Assembly: GCF_001592935.1 (NCBI RefSeq)
Contig: NZ_LRDB01000003.1
Span: forward strand, 124,001 to 188,000
DNA from: Roseivirga echinicomitans
Lineage (GTDB): Bacteria > Bacteroidota > Bacteroidia > Cytophagales > Cyclobacteriaceae
Direction of reading: 5' to 3'
DNA: 64,000 bases
Part shown: positions 16,923 to 27,100 of the stretch, in pieces
Numbering within the stretch: position 1 is the stretch's first letter
How the letters are laid out: the number at the start of each line of letters is the position of its first letter
Position numbers and translations under genes: made by a program
Notes under the pieces: generated by a model
Told to the model about the DNA's origin: nothing
The model's input: only the letters and a program-made list of their open reading frames with translations
The model's database searches: none

Positions 16923-17848
16923 TCGATAGATAGTTCGGTTTTTATAGATTTCAATATGCGATCTCCGCCCGAAGATAATACTTCTTCCGCAAGTTTTTGT
17001 CCTATTGATTTGGCATCCTTTAGCTTACCAATGAACACTTTACGGATCATTTCCTTTCCATCTAGGCTCACTATCCCCCCTGTCATTTGAAGGCTATCGT
17101 CTTTGATTTGCGCCAAACCAAATACAGGAATTGAACAGCCACCATCCATGGTTTTCAAAAAGGCACGTTCTGCCAAAAGACAAATTTCCGTAGGCTTGTG
17201 GTTAAGGGCTTTTCTCACCAAGTCCTTTTTAGTTTTACTCAGTCCTTTGTGTACCTCAATAGCGACAGAACCCTGACCAACGGCAGGTGTAAACTCAGTT
17301 AAACTCAGTTTTTGAGCAATTTTATCTTCATAACCCATTCGATGTACCCCAGCATAAGCAAGCAACAGTGCATCGCATACGCCTTCTTCCATTTTAGCTA
17401 TTCGGGTTTGGAGATTCCCTCTTACAGGAACCGTTTTAATGTGGGGATAAAAGTGCTTTAACGTAGCAATTCTTCTAGTGGAAGAGGTACCTATTACAAG
17501 GTTTCTATTCTTAAGAGACGCTTCTTTATTGTTACTAATCAATACGTCATTGGCCAATTCTCTTTCCGAAAAAGAAATCAGTTCAAAGCCATCAGGAAGA
17601 GAGGACTGCATATCCTTTGCGCTGTGCACGGCAATATCAATCGTTCCATTTGCCAACTGCTCTTCAATTTCCTCCGTAAAAACCCCTTTACTCCCAATTT
17701 TGGAGATAGAAACATCTAAGATTTTATCCCCTTTGGTTTCTATGGTAACGATTTCGGTTTCTACTCCGGCTGCAACCAACTTATCCTCCACAAAGTAAGC
17801 TTGCCAAAGTGCCAGCTTACTTCCTCGTGTTCCTATTCTTATTTTCAT
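16919..17848 (-). CDS. hemC: Hydroxymethylbilane synthase (porphobilinogen deaminase)
   Basis: HemC polymerises four porphobilinogen molecules into hydroxymethylbilane for haem and sirohaem. The 309-residue length is typical. Visible are IRIGTRGSKLALWQA (residues 3-17), the catalytic Asp in HSAKDM (Asp79), GTSSTRR (120-126), RGNLQTRI (143-150), and the dipyrromethane cofactor Cys238 in MDGGCSIPVF. No other haem genes are in this window, so this copy is separated from the rest of the pathway. It shares a TAATG junction with rimK upstream and ATGA with the cyclophilin gene downstream. Confidence 0.96.
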   Translation of the reverse strand: MKIRIGTRGSKLALWQAYFVEDKLVAAGVETEIVTIETKGDKILDVSISKIGSKGVFTEEIEEQLANGTIDIAVHSAKDMQSSLPDGFELISFSERELANDVLISNNKEASLKNRNLVIGTSSTRRIATLKHFYPHIKTVPVRGNLQTRIAKMEEGVCDALLLAYAGVHRMGYEDKIAQKLSLTEFTPAVGQGSVAIEVHKGLSKTKKDLVRKALNHKPTEICLLAERAFLKTMDGGCSIPVFGLAQIKDDSLQMTGGIVSLDGKEMIRKVFIGKLKDAKSIGQKLAEEVLSSGGDRILKSIKTELSIE

Positions 17849-18756
17849 TAAGCGTTCAATTTTGCTTTCGGCCCTCTTTTTTTAGGCTGATTATTCTCAA
17901 TAAATTCAACGATGGTTCCTGCAATATCTATTCCTGTAGCTTTTTCTATTCCTTCTAAACCTGGGGAAGAATTAACCTCCAAGACTAACGGCCCTCTTGA
18001 AGACGGCAACATATCTACTCCTGCTACAGAAAGCCCCAAGGCATTGGCTGCTTTAATGGCGACAGACTTTTCTAATCTAGAAAGTTTAATGACCTCTGCC
18101 GAACCTCCACGGTGAAGGTTAGAACGGAACTCGCCTTCCATTCCTGTTCTGCGCATAGCGCCTACTGCTTTTCCGTTTACAACGAAAACACGTATGTCCG
18201 TGGCTTTCGCCTCCTTAATAAATTCTTGTACTAAAATTCTCGCTTTAAGACCATGAAAGGCCTCGATTACCGATTGGGCTGCTTTTCGGGTTTCGGCCAA
18301 AACCACGCCCAAACCTTGAGTGCCTTCCAATAACTTGATAATCACTGGTGCTCCGCCTACATGCTCGATCAAAGATTTTTCTTCCTTGGAATAATTAGTA
18401 AAGGCAGTTCTAGGCATAGGCAAACCTGCTCCGGCCAAAATTTGCATAGACCTCAGTTTGTCCCTTGAACGAACAATGGCCTGAGAATCGGTAGTGCTAA
18501 AAACGCCCATCATTTCAAACTGACGAACAGTAGCGGTTCCATAAAAAGTAACGGAAGCCCCAATTCTAGGAATTACCGCATCAATCCCCTCCACTTTCTC
18601 ACCCATGTAATACACAGCCGGGCCAACATCTTCGATAACAAGGTCACACTTTAAGTGATCAAGTGTGACGGCTTCATGCCCCCTGGTTTCAATCGCTTCT
18701 ACCAGCCGTCTTGTACTATAAAGGGCTGAGTTTCGAGAGAGCACTGCAATCTTCAT
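17848..18756 (-). CDS. rimK: RimK-family ATP-grasp ligase (ribosomal protein S6 glutamate ligase)
   Basis: RimK adds glutamates to the C-terminus of ribosomal protein S6. The 302-residue protein matches E. coli RimK in length. It has the N-terminal RimK domain ([18 protein letters not shown]), the [22 protein letters not shown] segment, ATP-grasp lysine motifs ([14 protein letters not shown]), and the metal-binding [26 protein letters not shown] (about 240-270). A basic tail ([11 protein letters not shown]) follows. It sits 17 bp after a RimB-like protease gene, which strengthens the ribosomal-modification role over other ATP-grasp ligases such as LysX. It ends inside the hemC start. Confidence 0.9.
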   Translation of the reverse strand: MKIAVLSRNSALYSTRRLVEAIETRGHEAVTLDHLKCDLVIEDVGPAVYYMGEKVEGIDAVIPRIGASVTFYGTATVRQFEMMGVFSTTDSQAIVRSRDKLRSMQILAGAGLPMPRTAFTNYSKEEKSLIEHVGGAPVIIKLLEGTQGLGVVLAETRKAAQSVIEAFHGLKARILVQEFIKEAKATDIRVFVVNGKAVGAMRRTGMEGEFRSNLHRGGSAEVIKLSRLEKSVAIKAANALGLSVAGVDMLPSSRGPLVLEVNSSPGLEGIEKATGIDIAGTIVEFIENNQPKKRGPKAKLNA

Positions 18757-18773
18757 TTTTTCTAAGTTTTAAA

Positions 18774-19241
18774 TTATTCGGCACTATTGGCCTTGATACT
18801 TTTGGGTGTAAGAAGAAGCGAAAGGTCCTTTTTACTTACGTCCACAATAAAACGATTCGTGAGCATCTTTCGCCCTAATAGTATAGGGAATTTCATCTTG
18901 CTGCGGTCCGATAAAGAGAACTCCGCATTAATGCGTCTTCTCATTAATACCACCGATGTTTTAATGATAAATCGCTCTTCGGTTACCCCGTTCGAGCTAC
19001 GTATTTTCTTCTTCTTAAAGTTTGTGGTCGAAAACTTTCTGGCCTTCTTTTCATGAATTTTATTGGCCGACAGTTGAAAGGTAAGTGTAGGCACACCATC
19101 TACCTTAGCTAACTTTACTTTAGAGCAGTTAATAGACGATGTATAAGCACCAGTATCTATCTTGGCCTCCACATCTTTAAGTCCAAATTCTGGCAGATTG
19201 ATAAAATCTTGCCTTCCAATAAGCTGTAACGGTTTCGACAT
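18774..19241 (-). CDS. RimB-like retropepsin-fold protease (RimK-associated)
   Basis: This is a member of the family annotated as ATP-dependent zinc protease/RimB (Pfam Zn_protease), a retropepsin-like fold. The active-site-type motif IDTGAYTSSI lies at residues 28-37. Later strands include RRRINAEFSLSDRSKMKFPILLGRKML, where the LGR motif is typical. I place the start at ATG 19241, which gives 155 residues beginning MSKPLQLIGR and lies 2 bp after the stop of the preceding gene. In Pseudomonas the homologue RimB removes glutamates added by RimK; adjacency here suggests the same opposing pair. No RimA phosphodiesterase is in the cluster. Confidence 0.85.
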   Translation of the reverse strand: MSKPLQLIGRQDFINLPEFGLKDVEAKIDTGAYTSSINCSKVKLAKVDGVPTLTFQLSANKIHEKKARKFSTTNFKKKKIRSSNGVTEERFIIKTSVVLMRRRINAEFSLSDRSKMKFPILLGRKMLTNRFIVDVSKKDLSLLLTPKSIKANSAE

Positions 19242-19242
19242 C

Positions 19243-20373
19243 CTACTTTTTAGAACGTGCAATTTGGGCAATCGCTAGAGATAAATCAAGGAAGAGGATT
19301 TTCGGATTGGCATTTCGTTCGATATGATAACTTGCTTCTTCAATTTTTGGGACAGCTCCAGCTATTTTTTCAGCATTAAATACTTTGCCAAAGTTGGCCA
19401 CAAAGCCTTTTTCAGCATCTGGAATCCGCTCAAGTTCGGTCACTTCATACTGATGAATCAGCGTATCGCGCATCACCTTGCTTCCTGTATTGAGCAGTCC
19501 TTTCTGAAACTCTTTCCCACCACTCTGAAATTCATCGGCCATTTTCACCAAAGCCTGAAAATCAAAAGTAAAGCACAGACGCATCCACTGCTTAAACTGT
19601 ACTCCCATGGCATCTTGGCCACCTTGTACTAAGTGTAATGCTTCGCGCATATTCCCTTCAGCCAAATAGTTGATTTCTTGCGCACGTTCGGCACTAAGTC
19701 CATCTACCTTACTTACGGTTGAAAGTATATTTTCATCTGTAAAGGAAGGGATTTTCATTAACTGAACCCTAGAACGAATGGTCGTGAGTAACTTATTCTC
19801 ATCGTTCGACACCATTAAGAAAATGGTTTTTTCTGGGGGCTCTTCTAATACTTTTAGAATTCCGTTGGCCGCATTGCTGTTCATCAACTCAGGCAACCAA
19901 ATGAGCATTACCTTGTATTTGCCCTCAAAAGCCTTAAGCGAAAGATTCGTAATAATATTTCGGCTTTCTTGACGCGGAATAATTAACTGCTTGTTTTCCC
20001 AACCGAAGTGAAAGCTCCAGTCGCTTACGTTTCCGTAAGGTGATTTTAAAAGATAATCCCTCCACTCTTTCAAGAATTTTTCACTGGTAGCATCTTCCCT
20101 TTTGATCTTAGGGGTTGCCGCAGTTGGAAACACAAAATGAACATCGGGGTGAATGTGTTTCGCCTGTTTTGTGCAGGATGAACACTCTCCGCAAGCGTCA
20201 TTCTCCTGTTTATTAAGGCAATTTAAATAGGTAGCAAAAGCCAGCGCCATAGGCAAATTAGCCGAGCCCTCAGCTCCTAAAAAGAGCTGTGCATGCGCCA
20301 CATGATCTACCTTAACGGCCTCAATGAGCTTGTTTTTAACTTCTTCTAAACCAGGTATGTCTTGAAAACCCAT
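19243..20373 (-). CDS. DNA polymerase III delta'-type clamp-loader subunit
   Basis: A 376-residue AAA+ clamp-loader subunit related to delta' and gamma/tau, expected to help load the sliding clamp in replication. It has the N-terminal nucleotide-binding fold with a degenerate P-loop (FLGAEGSANLPMA, lacking GKT), a zinc module with four Cys in ACGECSSC and neighbouring CLNKQ (around residues 50-68), HPDVHFVFP, a sensor region with LKVLEEPPEKTIFLMVSN, and TIRSRVQLMKIP with the SRC-like Ser-Arg motif. Lack of an intact P-loop fits delta' rather than tau/gamma. It lies 2 bp from the GlmU-like gene and 1 bp before the protease gene. Confidence 0.88.
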   Translation of the reverse strand: MGFQDIPGLEEVKNKLIEAVKVDHVAHAQLFLGAEGSANLPMALAFATYLNCLNKQENDACGECSSCTKQAKHIHPDVHFVFPTAATPKIKREDATSEKFLKEWRDYLLKSPYGNVSDWSFHFGWENKQLIIPRQESRNIITNLSLKAFEGKYKVMLIWLPELMNSNAANGILKVLEEPPEKTIFLMVSNDENKLLTTIRSRVQLMKIPSFTDENILSTVSKVDGLSAERAQEINYLAEGNMREALHLVQGGQDAMGVQFKQWMRLCFTFDFQALVKMADEFQSGGKEFQKGLLNTGSKVMRDTLIHQYEVTELERIPDAEKGFVANFGKVFNAEKIAGAVPKIEEASYHIERNANPKILFLDLSLAIAQIARSKK

Positions 20374-20375
20374 GT

Positions 20376-21530
20376 TTATTTTTTATCCCAAGTTCTGTAT
20401 TGGGCGGTAATTTCAAAAATTCGGTCGATAATCTCTTTTTCGGTATCATCAAAAGTCAAGCCCCTGCGTTGCATTACTGCTTCGGCTACTTCGTAAAACT
20501 TTCTTGACTGGAAGGTAATTAAACCCGTAGCGCCACCCCAAGAGAAAGAAGGAATAAAGTTCTTTGGAAAACCAGCGCCAAAAACATTGGCACCAACACC
20601 CACTACCGTACCCGTATTGAACATGGTGTTGATACCACATTTGGCGTGATCGCCCATCATTAACCCACAAAACTGTAAGCCCGTTTGCACAAAACGTTCG
20701 CTGGTGTAGTTCCAAAGTTTAACAGGTGCATAATTATTTTTCAGGTTGGAAGTATTGGTGTCAGCACCTAAGTTACACCATTCGCCAATCACCGAATTGC
20801 CTAAAAATCCATCGTGTCCTTTGTTGGTAAAGCCGAAAATAACCGAGTTACTCACTTCGCCACCCACTTTAGAATGAGGGCCAACAGTACTATCGCCTTT
20901 AATTTTCGCACCCATATTTACATGCGACCCTTCGCACAAAGCAAAGGCTCCACTAATTATTGCTCCTTCGTGGACTTGCGCATTCTTACCTATATACACT
21001 GGGCCGTTTTCAGCATTAATAATGGCTGCACGAATTGAGGCGCCTTCTTCCAAAAACACATTCTCTTTACCGTAAACTACCGTATGGGGGTCGGTGATGG
21101 GTTGAGAAGTTCGGCCTTTGGTAATCAGAGCAAAATCAGCTTCAATTTGTTCTTTATTGAATTGAAATATCTCCCAAGGCTGGTTGATCATTCTGAATGC
21201 ACCTTCGAAATTCACTGCTGTAGATCCATTTCCCGAAACTGCTAAAACGGTATCTCCCGACACCAGTTTAGCATCTGCGGTTAAAGCTAAAATTGCCTCA
21301 GCTAATTCTTTTGAAGGACACAATGCGCCATTCACCTTTACGTTTGTTGGCAAGGCTTGGAACTTCTTTCCCAAATACTCTTGGGTTTCGAAGCCAATAT
21401 GAAAGCCATATTTCTCCCATTTTTCTGCAATGGTAAGAATCCCTATGCGAATGCAGGCCACGGGTCGGGTAAAAGTAAAGGGAAGAAGATTCTCCCTGAT
21501 TTGGGGCGGATCGAAAAGATTGATGTGCAT
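20376..21530 (-). CDS. GlmU-like sugar-phosphate nucleotidyltransferase with left-handed beta-helix
   Basis: A 384-residue protein with an N-terminal nucleotidyltransferase-like region and a C-terminal hexapeptide-repeat acyltransferase-type helix (residues about 155-330; repeats such as VYIGKNAQVHEGAIISGAF). The start MHINLFDPPQIRENLLPFTFTRPVA is typical of the Bacteroidota GlmU-like group. The usual GXGTRM nucleotide-binding loop of GlmU is not seen, so the enzymatic role in UDP-GlcNAc synthesis is uncertain; an alternative is a related sugar-nucleotide transferase. It is the first gene of the eight-gene operon, with a 2-bp gap to the clamp-loader gene. Confidence 0.8.
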   Translation of the reverse strand: MHINLFDPPQIRENLLPFTFTRPVACIRIGILTIAEKWEKYGFHIGFETQEYLGKKFQALPTNVKVNGALCPSKELAEAILALTADAKLVSGDTVLAVSGNGSTAVNFEGAFRMINQPWEIFQFNKEQIEADFALITKGRTSQPITDPHTVVYGKENVFLEEGASIRAAIINAENGPVYIGKNAQVHEGAIISGAFALCEGSHVNMGAKIKGDSTVGPHSKVGGEVSNSVIFGFTNKGHDGFLGNSVIGEWCNLGADTNTSNLKNNYAPVKLWNYTSERFVQTGLQFCGLMMGDHAKCGINTMFNTGTVVGVGANVFGAGFPKNFIPSFSWGGATGLITFQSRKFYEVAEAVMQRRGLTFDDTEKEIIDRIFEITAQYRTWDKK

Positions 21531-21534
21531 GTAG

Positions 21535-21542
21535 CAAAAATA
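21535..21542 (-). promoter_or_regulatory. Candidate -7 element of the eight-gene operon, nearly leaderless
   Basis: TATTTTTG on the minus strand fits TAnnTTTG and ends only 4 bp before the GlmU-like ATG at 21530. A TTG sits 22 nt further upstream. If used, the transcript would start at or near the start codon and be leaderless. Confidence 0.35.
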
Positions 21543-21598
21543 TAAAAGGCTTTCGATTAAGTATCAATTCTGTGATTATATCTCGCGATTACCAAGAA

Positions 21599-21630
21599 TT
21601 TGGAAATTAAAATTATTACTCTACATTTGT
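21599..21630 (+). promoter_or_regulatory. Promoter of blaI-M56 operon (TTTG-N20-TACATTTG)
   Basis: TTTG at 21599-21602 is followed after 20 nt by TACATTTG at 21623-21630, a perfect Bacteroidota -33/-7 pair. The -7 box lies wholly inside the first operator dyad, so repressor binding would block initiation directly. Confidence 0.75.
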
Positions 21631-21634
21631 AGAG
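21619..21634 (+). promoter_or_regulatory. BlaI-type operator 1
   Basis: CTCTACATTTGTAGAG is a dyad with perfect 6-bp arms and 4-nt spacer. It contains the TACA..TGTA core known from BlaI/MecI operators, and covers the -7 box. Confidence 0.78.
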
Positions 21635-21638
21635 TACA

Positions 21639-21654
21639 CTCTAAATACGTAGAG
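21639..21654 (+). promoter_or_regulatory. BlaI-type operator 2
   Basis: CTCTAAATACGTAGAG keeps the outer CTCTA/TAGAG arms. Its centre is 20 bp from operator 1, about two helical turns, and it ends 1 bp before the blaI start codon. It is weaker in the core than operator 1. Confidence 0.65.
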
Positions 21655-21655
21655 C

Positions 21656-22024
21656 ATGAATTTATCAAAAAGCGAAGAACAACTCATGAATTATTTATGG
21701 AAGCTGAAAAAGGCCTTCATGAAAGATTTACTCACAGAGTTCCCAGCACCAAAGCCTGCCACCACTACCGTGGCCACGCTATTAAAAAGAATGAAAGACA
21801 AGGGCTTTGTGGATTACAAACTCTTCGGAAACTCACGAGAATACTACCCGCTGGTGCGCAAAAGCGAATATTTTTCGCAGCACCTGAAAGGGTTTATCAA
21901 GGACTTCTTTAATGATTCGAGCACTCAGTTTGCTTCGTTTTTTACCAACGAAACGGATTTGACCACAGAGGAATTAGAAGACCTTAAAAAGGTGATTGAC
22001 GAACAAATAAAGAAGAAACAATGA
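21656..22024 (+). CDS. BlaI/MecI/CopY-family transcriptional repressor
   Basis: A 122-residue winged-helix repressor. The opening LSKSEEQLMNYLWKLKKAFMKDLLTEFP and PATTTVATLLKRMKDKGFVDYKLFGNSREYYPLV follow the BlaI pattern of recognition helix and wing. The C-terminal helical dimerisation part ends in KKVIDEQIKKKQ. BlaI proteins are inactivated by proteolysis triggered by a membrane M56 metallopeptidase, and exactly such a gene follows with a four-base overlap (ATGA). Two dyads just upstream indicate autoregulation. The inducing signal need not be a beta-lactam in Bacteroidota. Confidence 0.92.
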   Translation: MNLSKSEEQLMNYLWKLKKAFMKDLLTEFPAPKPATTTVATLLKRMKDKGFVDYKLFGNSREYYPLVRKSEYFSQHLKGFIKDFFNDSSTQFASFFTNETDLTTEELEDLKKVIDEQIKKKQ

Positions 22025-24078
22025 TCACAGGCCTATTCGAAATCTTCTTGTGCTTATTAGTGCTCTTTGGCATTTATAAGCTGGTTTTAGAGCAAACTGC
22101 ACTGCACCGAGTAAAAAGGTTTTACCTCCTCTTTGCTTTGATTTTCTCATTGACCACCCCTTGGCTCAACCTAGAGATCAGCTCGGACAAAATCATGATT
22201 CCAACTGGGGAAATGATTTCAGAAACGCTTTACGAAGTAGTAGCCAATGAGCATGTAGTAACTCCAGAAGCAGTTAGCCCATCGGAATTCACAGAAGTAA
22301 AACCTAAAACGAGTATCAACTATTCGGCTTGGGCAATTGGGGGGCTTTATTTGGCAGTTGCCTTAATTCTGGTGATCCGCTTCGGACGGAATATTTACCA
22401 GCTGTTTTCTAAGGCCAGAAAGAATACTCGAATACCTTATAAATCAGCTGAAGTGGTGCTTCTTAGGCAGCCTACCATCCCTCATAACTTCTTGAAATTC
22501 ATTTTCATGCATAATGAAGATTATAAAAGCGAGGCTTTGAGGGAGCAACTTTTAGCCCATGAACTCGGCCATGCACAGCAACGACATTCTTTAGATATTC
22601 TATTGGTAGAGTTGCTTCAAGTGCTCTTCTGGTTCAACCCAATGTATTATTTCTATGCCAAGGCCATTCGGCTAAACCATGAGTACTTAGCAGATGCGAT
22701 GGTGCTTGGCAAGTTTAATGACATCGCTACTTATCAGCGTCTGTTGCTCAAGTTTGCCAACCGCAACCAAAGCACAGCAATGAGTTTGGCATGCCTTTCA
22801 AATTATTCATTAACCAAAAAAAGATTCAAAATGATGACACAACAAACCTCTAAAATAGCTGCTCTGGTACGTGTAGTTGTTTTGCTACCGCTTTTGGCAG
22901 TGACCACGCTTTGCTTCAGTTTAAAAATTAAGGCCGAAGCAATCATTGGCAATAATGCGAACGAGTTTATTTCCACCATTGAAAACTCCTTATTTCAGGA
23001 GAACAAACCAGAATTACTTCCGCTTGCAGAAAGTGATATTTCAAGAATGACTTCTGGTTTTGGTATGCGCAAGAACCCTCTGACCAAAGAAGACAAAATG
23101 CACAAAGGGGTTGATTTTTCAGCTAAAACAGGAACGCCAGTGATCGCCACTGCCTCTGGCACGGTCGAAAAGGTGGAATCTCTAAAAGGTGGATATGGCA
23201 ATTACATTCAAATTAAGCATGACGATCAATACCAAACTCTTTATGCACAGCTCAGTGAAATGGACGTTAAGGCGGGTGATAAGGTAGATAAAGGGCAACT
23301 GATAGGAAAAGTAGGCAACACAGGCCAGAGCACTGGCCCACACCTTCACTATGAAGTCATTAAAAATGGTGAAAAGGTTGACCCGAAAGGTTACTTCACA
23401 ATGACTCGCTCAACTCCGCCTACTAAAGAAGCCCAAGCCAATGCGAGCACACCTGCCCCACCTACAAAAGCGCAGAACAATACCAGCAAGCCTGCACCGC
23501 CCACGAAAGCTCAAAACAACACGAACAGGCTCGCGCCTCCTAGAATAATAGAAAACGGAAAGATAACAGACCCAAAGAACGCTGCACTATACGACCTAGA
23601 AGAACGAAACTTTGCTGTAAATTTTGGAAATGGGTTCAAATATGAAGGAGTTATTTATGATGTTAACAAAGTCGTTTTCTCAAGGAAGAATGAGCAACCA
23701 ATCATTAAGAAGATGGACGACTTATCGGCTGAGCAAGTTGAAGCCTTAAAATCCCTGACTTTACCATCCCCCCCTTTCCGCGGAAGACTTGAACTCACAC
23801 AAGAAATTGTAGACAATTGGAGTGACCCTACCATTTACGGAATTTGGATTGATGGTAAAAAAGTAGACAGTTCTGTAATGAGTAATTACAAGGCTTCTGA
23901 TTTCGCCACCTACTTTAAAAGTTTTCTACACCCAAATGCCAAAAAAGGCAAGATTTACGACTATCAGTTAGACTTGACTACGAACGAGAAATACGAAAAA
24001 GATAAAATAAGAGCAGCACAACAAAAAGCAGAATGGGAGAAAACAACCAAAGCCTCGCTCGCCATGCTAGATTTTTAG
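22021..24078 (+). CDS. M56/M23 fusion membrane metallopeptidase (BlaR1-like sensor with LytM domain)
   Basis: A 685-residue protein with two metallopeptidase domains. Residues 1-305 form the M56 part: helices at about 4-22, 34-50, 102-120 and 280-303, the zinc motif HELGH at 180-184, and a third acidic ligand in NHEYLAD. Residues about 330-460 form an M23 (LytM) endopeptidase domain with all zinc and catalytic residues (His361, Asp365, His441, His443). A Pro-rich linker with repeats of APPTKAQNNT follows (about 475-510). The C-terminal domain (about 520-685) carries the IWIDGKKV...DFATYFKSFL pattern of Bacteroidota M56 proteins. The periplasmic M23 domain may sense or cut peptidoglycan, while M56 cleaves the repressor. 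Confidence 0.9.
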   Translation: MITGLFEIFLCLLVLFGIYKLVLEQTALHRVKRFYLLFALIFSLTTPWLNLEISSDKIMIPTGEMISETLYEVVANEHVVTPEAVSPSEFTEVKPKTSINYSAWAIGGLYLAVALILVIRFGRNIYQLFSKARKNTRIPYKSAEVVLLRQPTIPHNFLKFIFMHNEDYKSEALREQLLAHELGHAQQRHSLDILLVELLQVLFWFNPMYYFYAKAIRLNHEYLADAMVLGKFNDIATYQRLLLKFANRNQSTAMSLACLSNYSLTKKRFKMMTQQTSKIAALVRVVVLLPLLAVTTLCFSLKIKAEAIIGNNANEFISTIENSLFQENKPELLPLAESDISRMTSGFGMRKNPLTKEDKMHKGVDFSAKTGTPVIATASGTVEKVESLKGGYGNYIQIKHDDQYQTLYAQLSEMDVKAGDKVDKGQLIGKVGNTGQSTGPHLHYEVIKNGEKVDPKGYFTMTRSTPPTKEAQANASTPAPPTKAQNNTSKPAPPTKAQNNTNRLAPPRIIENGKITDPKNAALYDLEERNFAVNFGNGFKYEGVIYDVNKVVFSRKNEQPIIKKMDDLSAEQVEALKSLTLPSPPFRGRLELTQEIVDNWSDPTIYGIWIDGKKVDSSVMSNYKASDFATYFKSFLHPNAKKGKIYDYQLDLTTNEKYEKDKIRAAQQKAEWEKTTKASLAMLDF

Positions 24079-24102
24079 AAAACCCTTATAAACTCAAATA
24101 CA

Positions 24103-24140
24103 CAACAAAAAAGCCCCGACATGTCAGGGCTTTTTTGTTG
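24103..24140. terminator. Bidirectional rho-independent terminator
   Basis: A long, nearly perfect stem (CAACAAAAAAGCCC ... GGGCTTTTTTGTTG with inner GACA/TGTC) lies between two convergent genes. It offers a T-tract in both directions. Confidence 0.9.
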
Positions 24141-27100
24141 TTAAAAATCACCAATCAATACTTTTATGGAATAAGCGCCTCTTTTGGGAGATGATATATG
24201 TAACACATATACACCACTCACCAAGTTGGGGATGTTAACCTCCACTTCATTTCCATTAAAGTTCTTAACAGACCAGTGCGACTTTCCATCTCCATCAATT
24301 AAGCTCAATTGATGTTTATCATTAAACGGATTAGGGAATTTGACTTTAAATATTCCTTTTGATGGGTTCGGGTAAATGAGCACCAGTTCATTTCTCAATG
24401 GCCCATCATCCAAAATAGAGGTAGCCGCCACTGGCTCCGAAACTACAGCGCAGCCAGCGCCTGAAGTAACACGAACAGTATAATTACCGTCATCCGACAC
24501 CTGCAATGTACGGTTCGTTTCTCCTGTCAATTCAGCGCCATCTTTAAACCATTGATAAGACGCTCCATCGGGTGCGGTAAGCGTACTTCCTTCCACAGTT
24601 ATTTGTGTACCTGGTAATTCGTTCACAACAAATTCAAAAGGCTTTGATGTACTCGAGCAAACACTATTACTAATCACTTTCACAGTATACTGACCCGAAT
24701 CACTGGCCTCGTAAGTCTGAGAATCAGCACCAGCGATGGCCTCGTCATTTCGAAACCATTGATATTGATCAAAGCCAGCGCCAGCATCCAATAAAGTTAG
24801 GCCTTCGCCACACACTGAACTATTACCAGAAATCACTAAATCATTATTACACGATTTATACTCTCCTTTTCCAGATAATTCAAGAACAAAATCTCCCAAA
24901 CTGGTTTGAATGGTTAAGCCACCAGCATAGTCGTTTTCATCTGAGGGATTAAAATTCACTGAAATTTCATTACTCTGCCCTGCTGCGATTTGACTCGGAG
25001 GGTTGGGAATTGAAAACACATTATTATCGGTACTAAATCCAGTTATGATCAAGGGTGCATTTCCGTAATTCGTCATACTAAATTTGGCGATTCCCAACTC
25101 AGCAACTTTCACGGTGTCAAAATCTAACTTTTCTATAAGTGGGCGCATCAGCGCTTCATTAGTGAACTGCATGCTGAAAACCCCTCTACCTTCAGAAGCT
25201 GAATAAACGAATTTACCATCACTGGAAAATTCAATATCTCTCAATATTCTTGTTTCAAGTCCTGTATTGGTCAGGTTCCAGGAGGCACCTCCATCTAGGG
25301 AAAGATAAACTCCAGACCACCAGTCTGAGGCCATTATAATGTTGGCGTATAAAGGATGAACCGCCAATGCTCCAAACAAACTATTTACCTCATCTATAGC
25401 GACTGTCATTGGTGGGCTAAATACTTGAGACCACGTGCCCCCTCCATCAACGGTTTTCCAAAGCCCGTAAAACCTTGTACCAACATAGATTATGTTTGAG
25501 TCTTGTTTCGATATATCCAAGCTATATAAATTTCTCTCGGGCAGATTATTTGTAATCTCGAGCCAATTACTGCCACCATCTGAAGACTTGAATATTCCCC
25601 CCGAACGTAAGGTTATAAACACCTTGTTTTCATCATTCGGATCAACTCGAATTTCCGTCACATTGAGTTTTCCTCCCAAACCATTGTTAATTACCTCCCA
25701 AGTGCCTGCCTTACCTCCTTCAGTAGATTTAATCATTCCATAACTACTCTGAAAATCACCTTGAAATCCATCGTAGCCAGCACCTCCAGATACAATTGTG
25801 GAGTTACTTTCAGAAACTGCGGGGCCAGAATCTATCCCCTGATAAGCGAATCCGGCATAAACCACACTGGGTTTTGAAGGAGCAAAAACTATTTTCCTTG
25901 CACCATTTCGATCTTCCACATCGAGTGGGTCAACTGAAGATGGGTGACGATAGACCACTTCCCAACTTTGTCCTCTATCCTTAGACTCAATTATAGTGGC
26001 TTGGTGTTCATCTGAAACAAACAAATGCTTATCATCAGAAGGGTCAATCGCAATGTCATACCATTCGGGAAAATTAGCCGCTCCGAATTGAACTCCCTTC
26101 CACAAGGCACCACCATTGGAAGAAACGAATGGCCCACTTCTTCCTATTGAAGCTACCACGCTATGATCTTGATGGCTAACACTGATGCTGTGCATCTGGG
26201 CTCCTGTGTAACCATTGCTAAGAGATATCCATGTTACGCCTGCATCTGTACTTTTAAAAACACCACCACCATAATTATTAATATAGAGGGTATTGGGGTC
26301 ATCTGAATCCACTGTCATTTCAATTGGAACACCAGCGATTATACCAGGAGGACCCCAAGAGCGACCAACCTCAGTTTGCTGTTTCCATGTTTCTCCTGAA
26401 TCTTCACTCTTCATAATGACTGATTCATTAGCAGCATAAACAATGGTTGGGTTTGAGACGCTAAATTGAATGGCAGTAAACTTGTGGAATGGTTGATTGG
26501 CACCAGTATTAATTAGTTTGGCCGCCCAAGTACTTCCTCCGTCATTACTTTTATAAACACCTCCTTCTTGCCCCTTAAGGAGTTCCGCATTATTACCCGT
26601 CCCTATTATTATCTTGTTCAGGTCTGAGGGGTCTGCGTGCATTCCACCAACAAATAAGCTTGACATCCCTTGATTGGAATTTGTCCAAGACGCACCATTA
26701 TCATTACTTATCACAATGCCATCACCAGTAGTGTTAAAGGCTTCGCGATCAAAAATTCCGGTCGCCAGAACCAGTCTAGTTGGGTTTACATTTGACGGAA
26801 CCGCTTCCAGCCACCTGGCCAAACTATTCCCTTCCCATACTTTTGTCCAGTTCGCACCTCCATCTGTACTCTTATAAAGAATACCTTTCACCTTAGAAAA
26901 TTCATCCCCTCGAACAGCCACATCGTACTCGCAACTCATGAAAACGGTTTTAATGTCATCAATTTTTACGATCGTAAAATTTCTTATTGTTAAGCCTTCA
27001 TCTTCAGTAATACCATTCACCTTAGATTCATAGGTGGCTCCTGTATCTGTCGATTTATAGACACCACGACCACCTTGTGTACCCACCCATATTTCATTAG

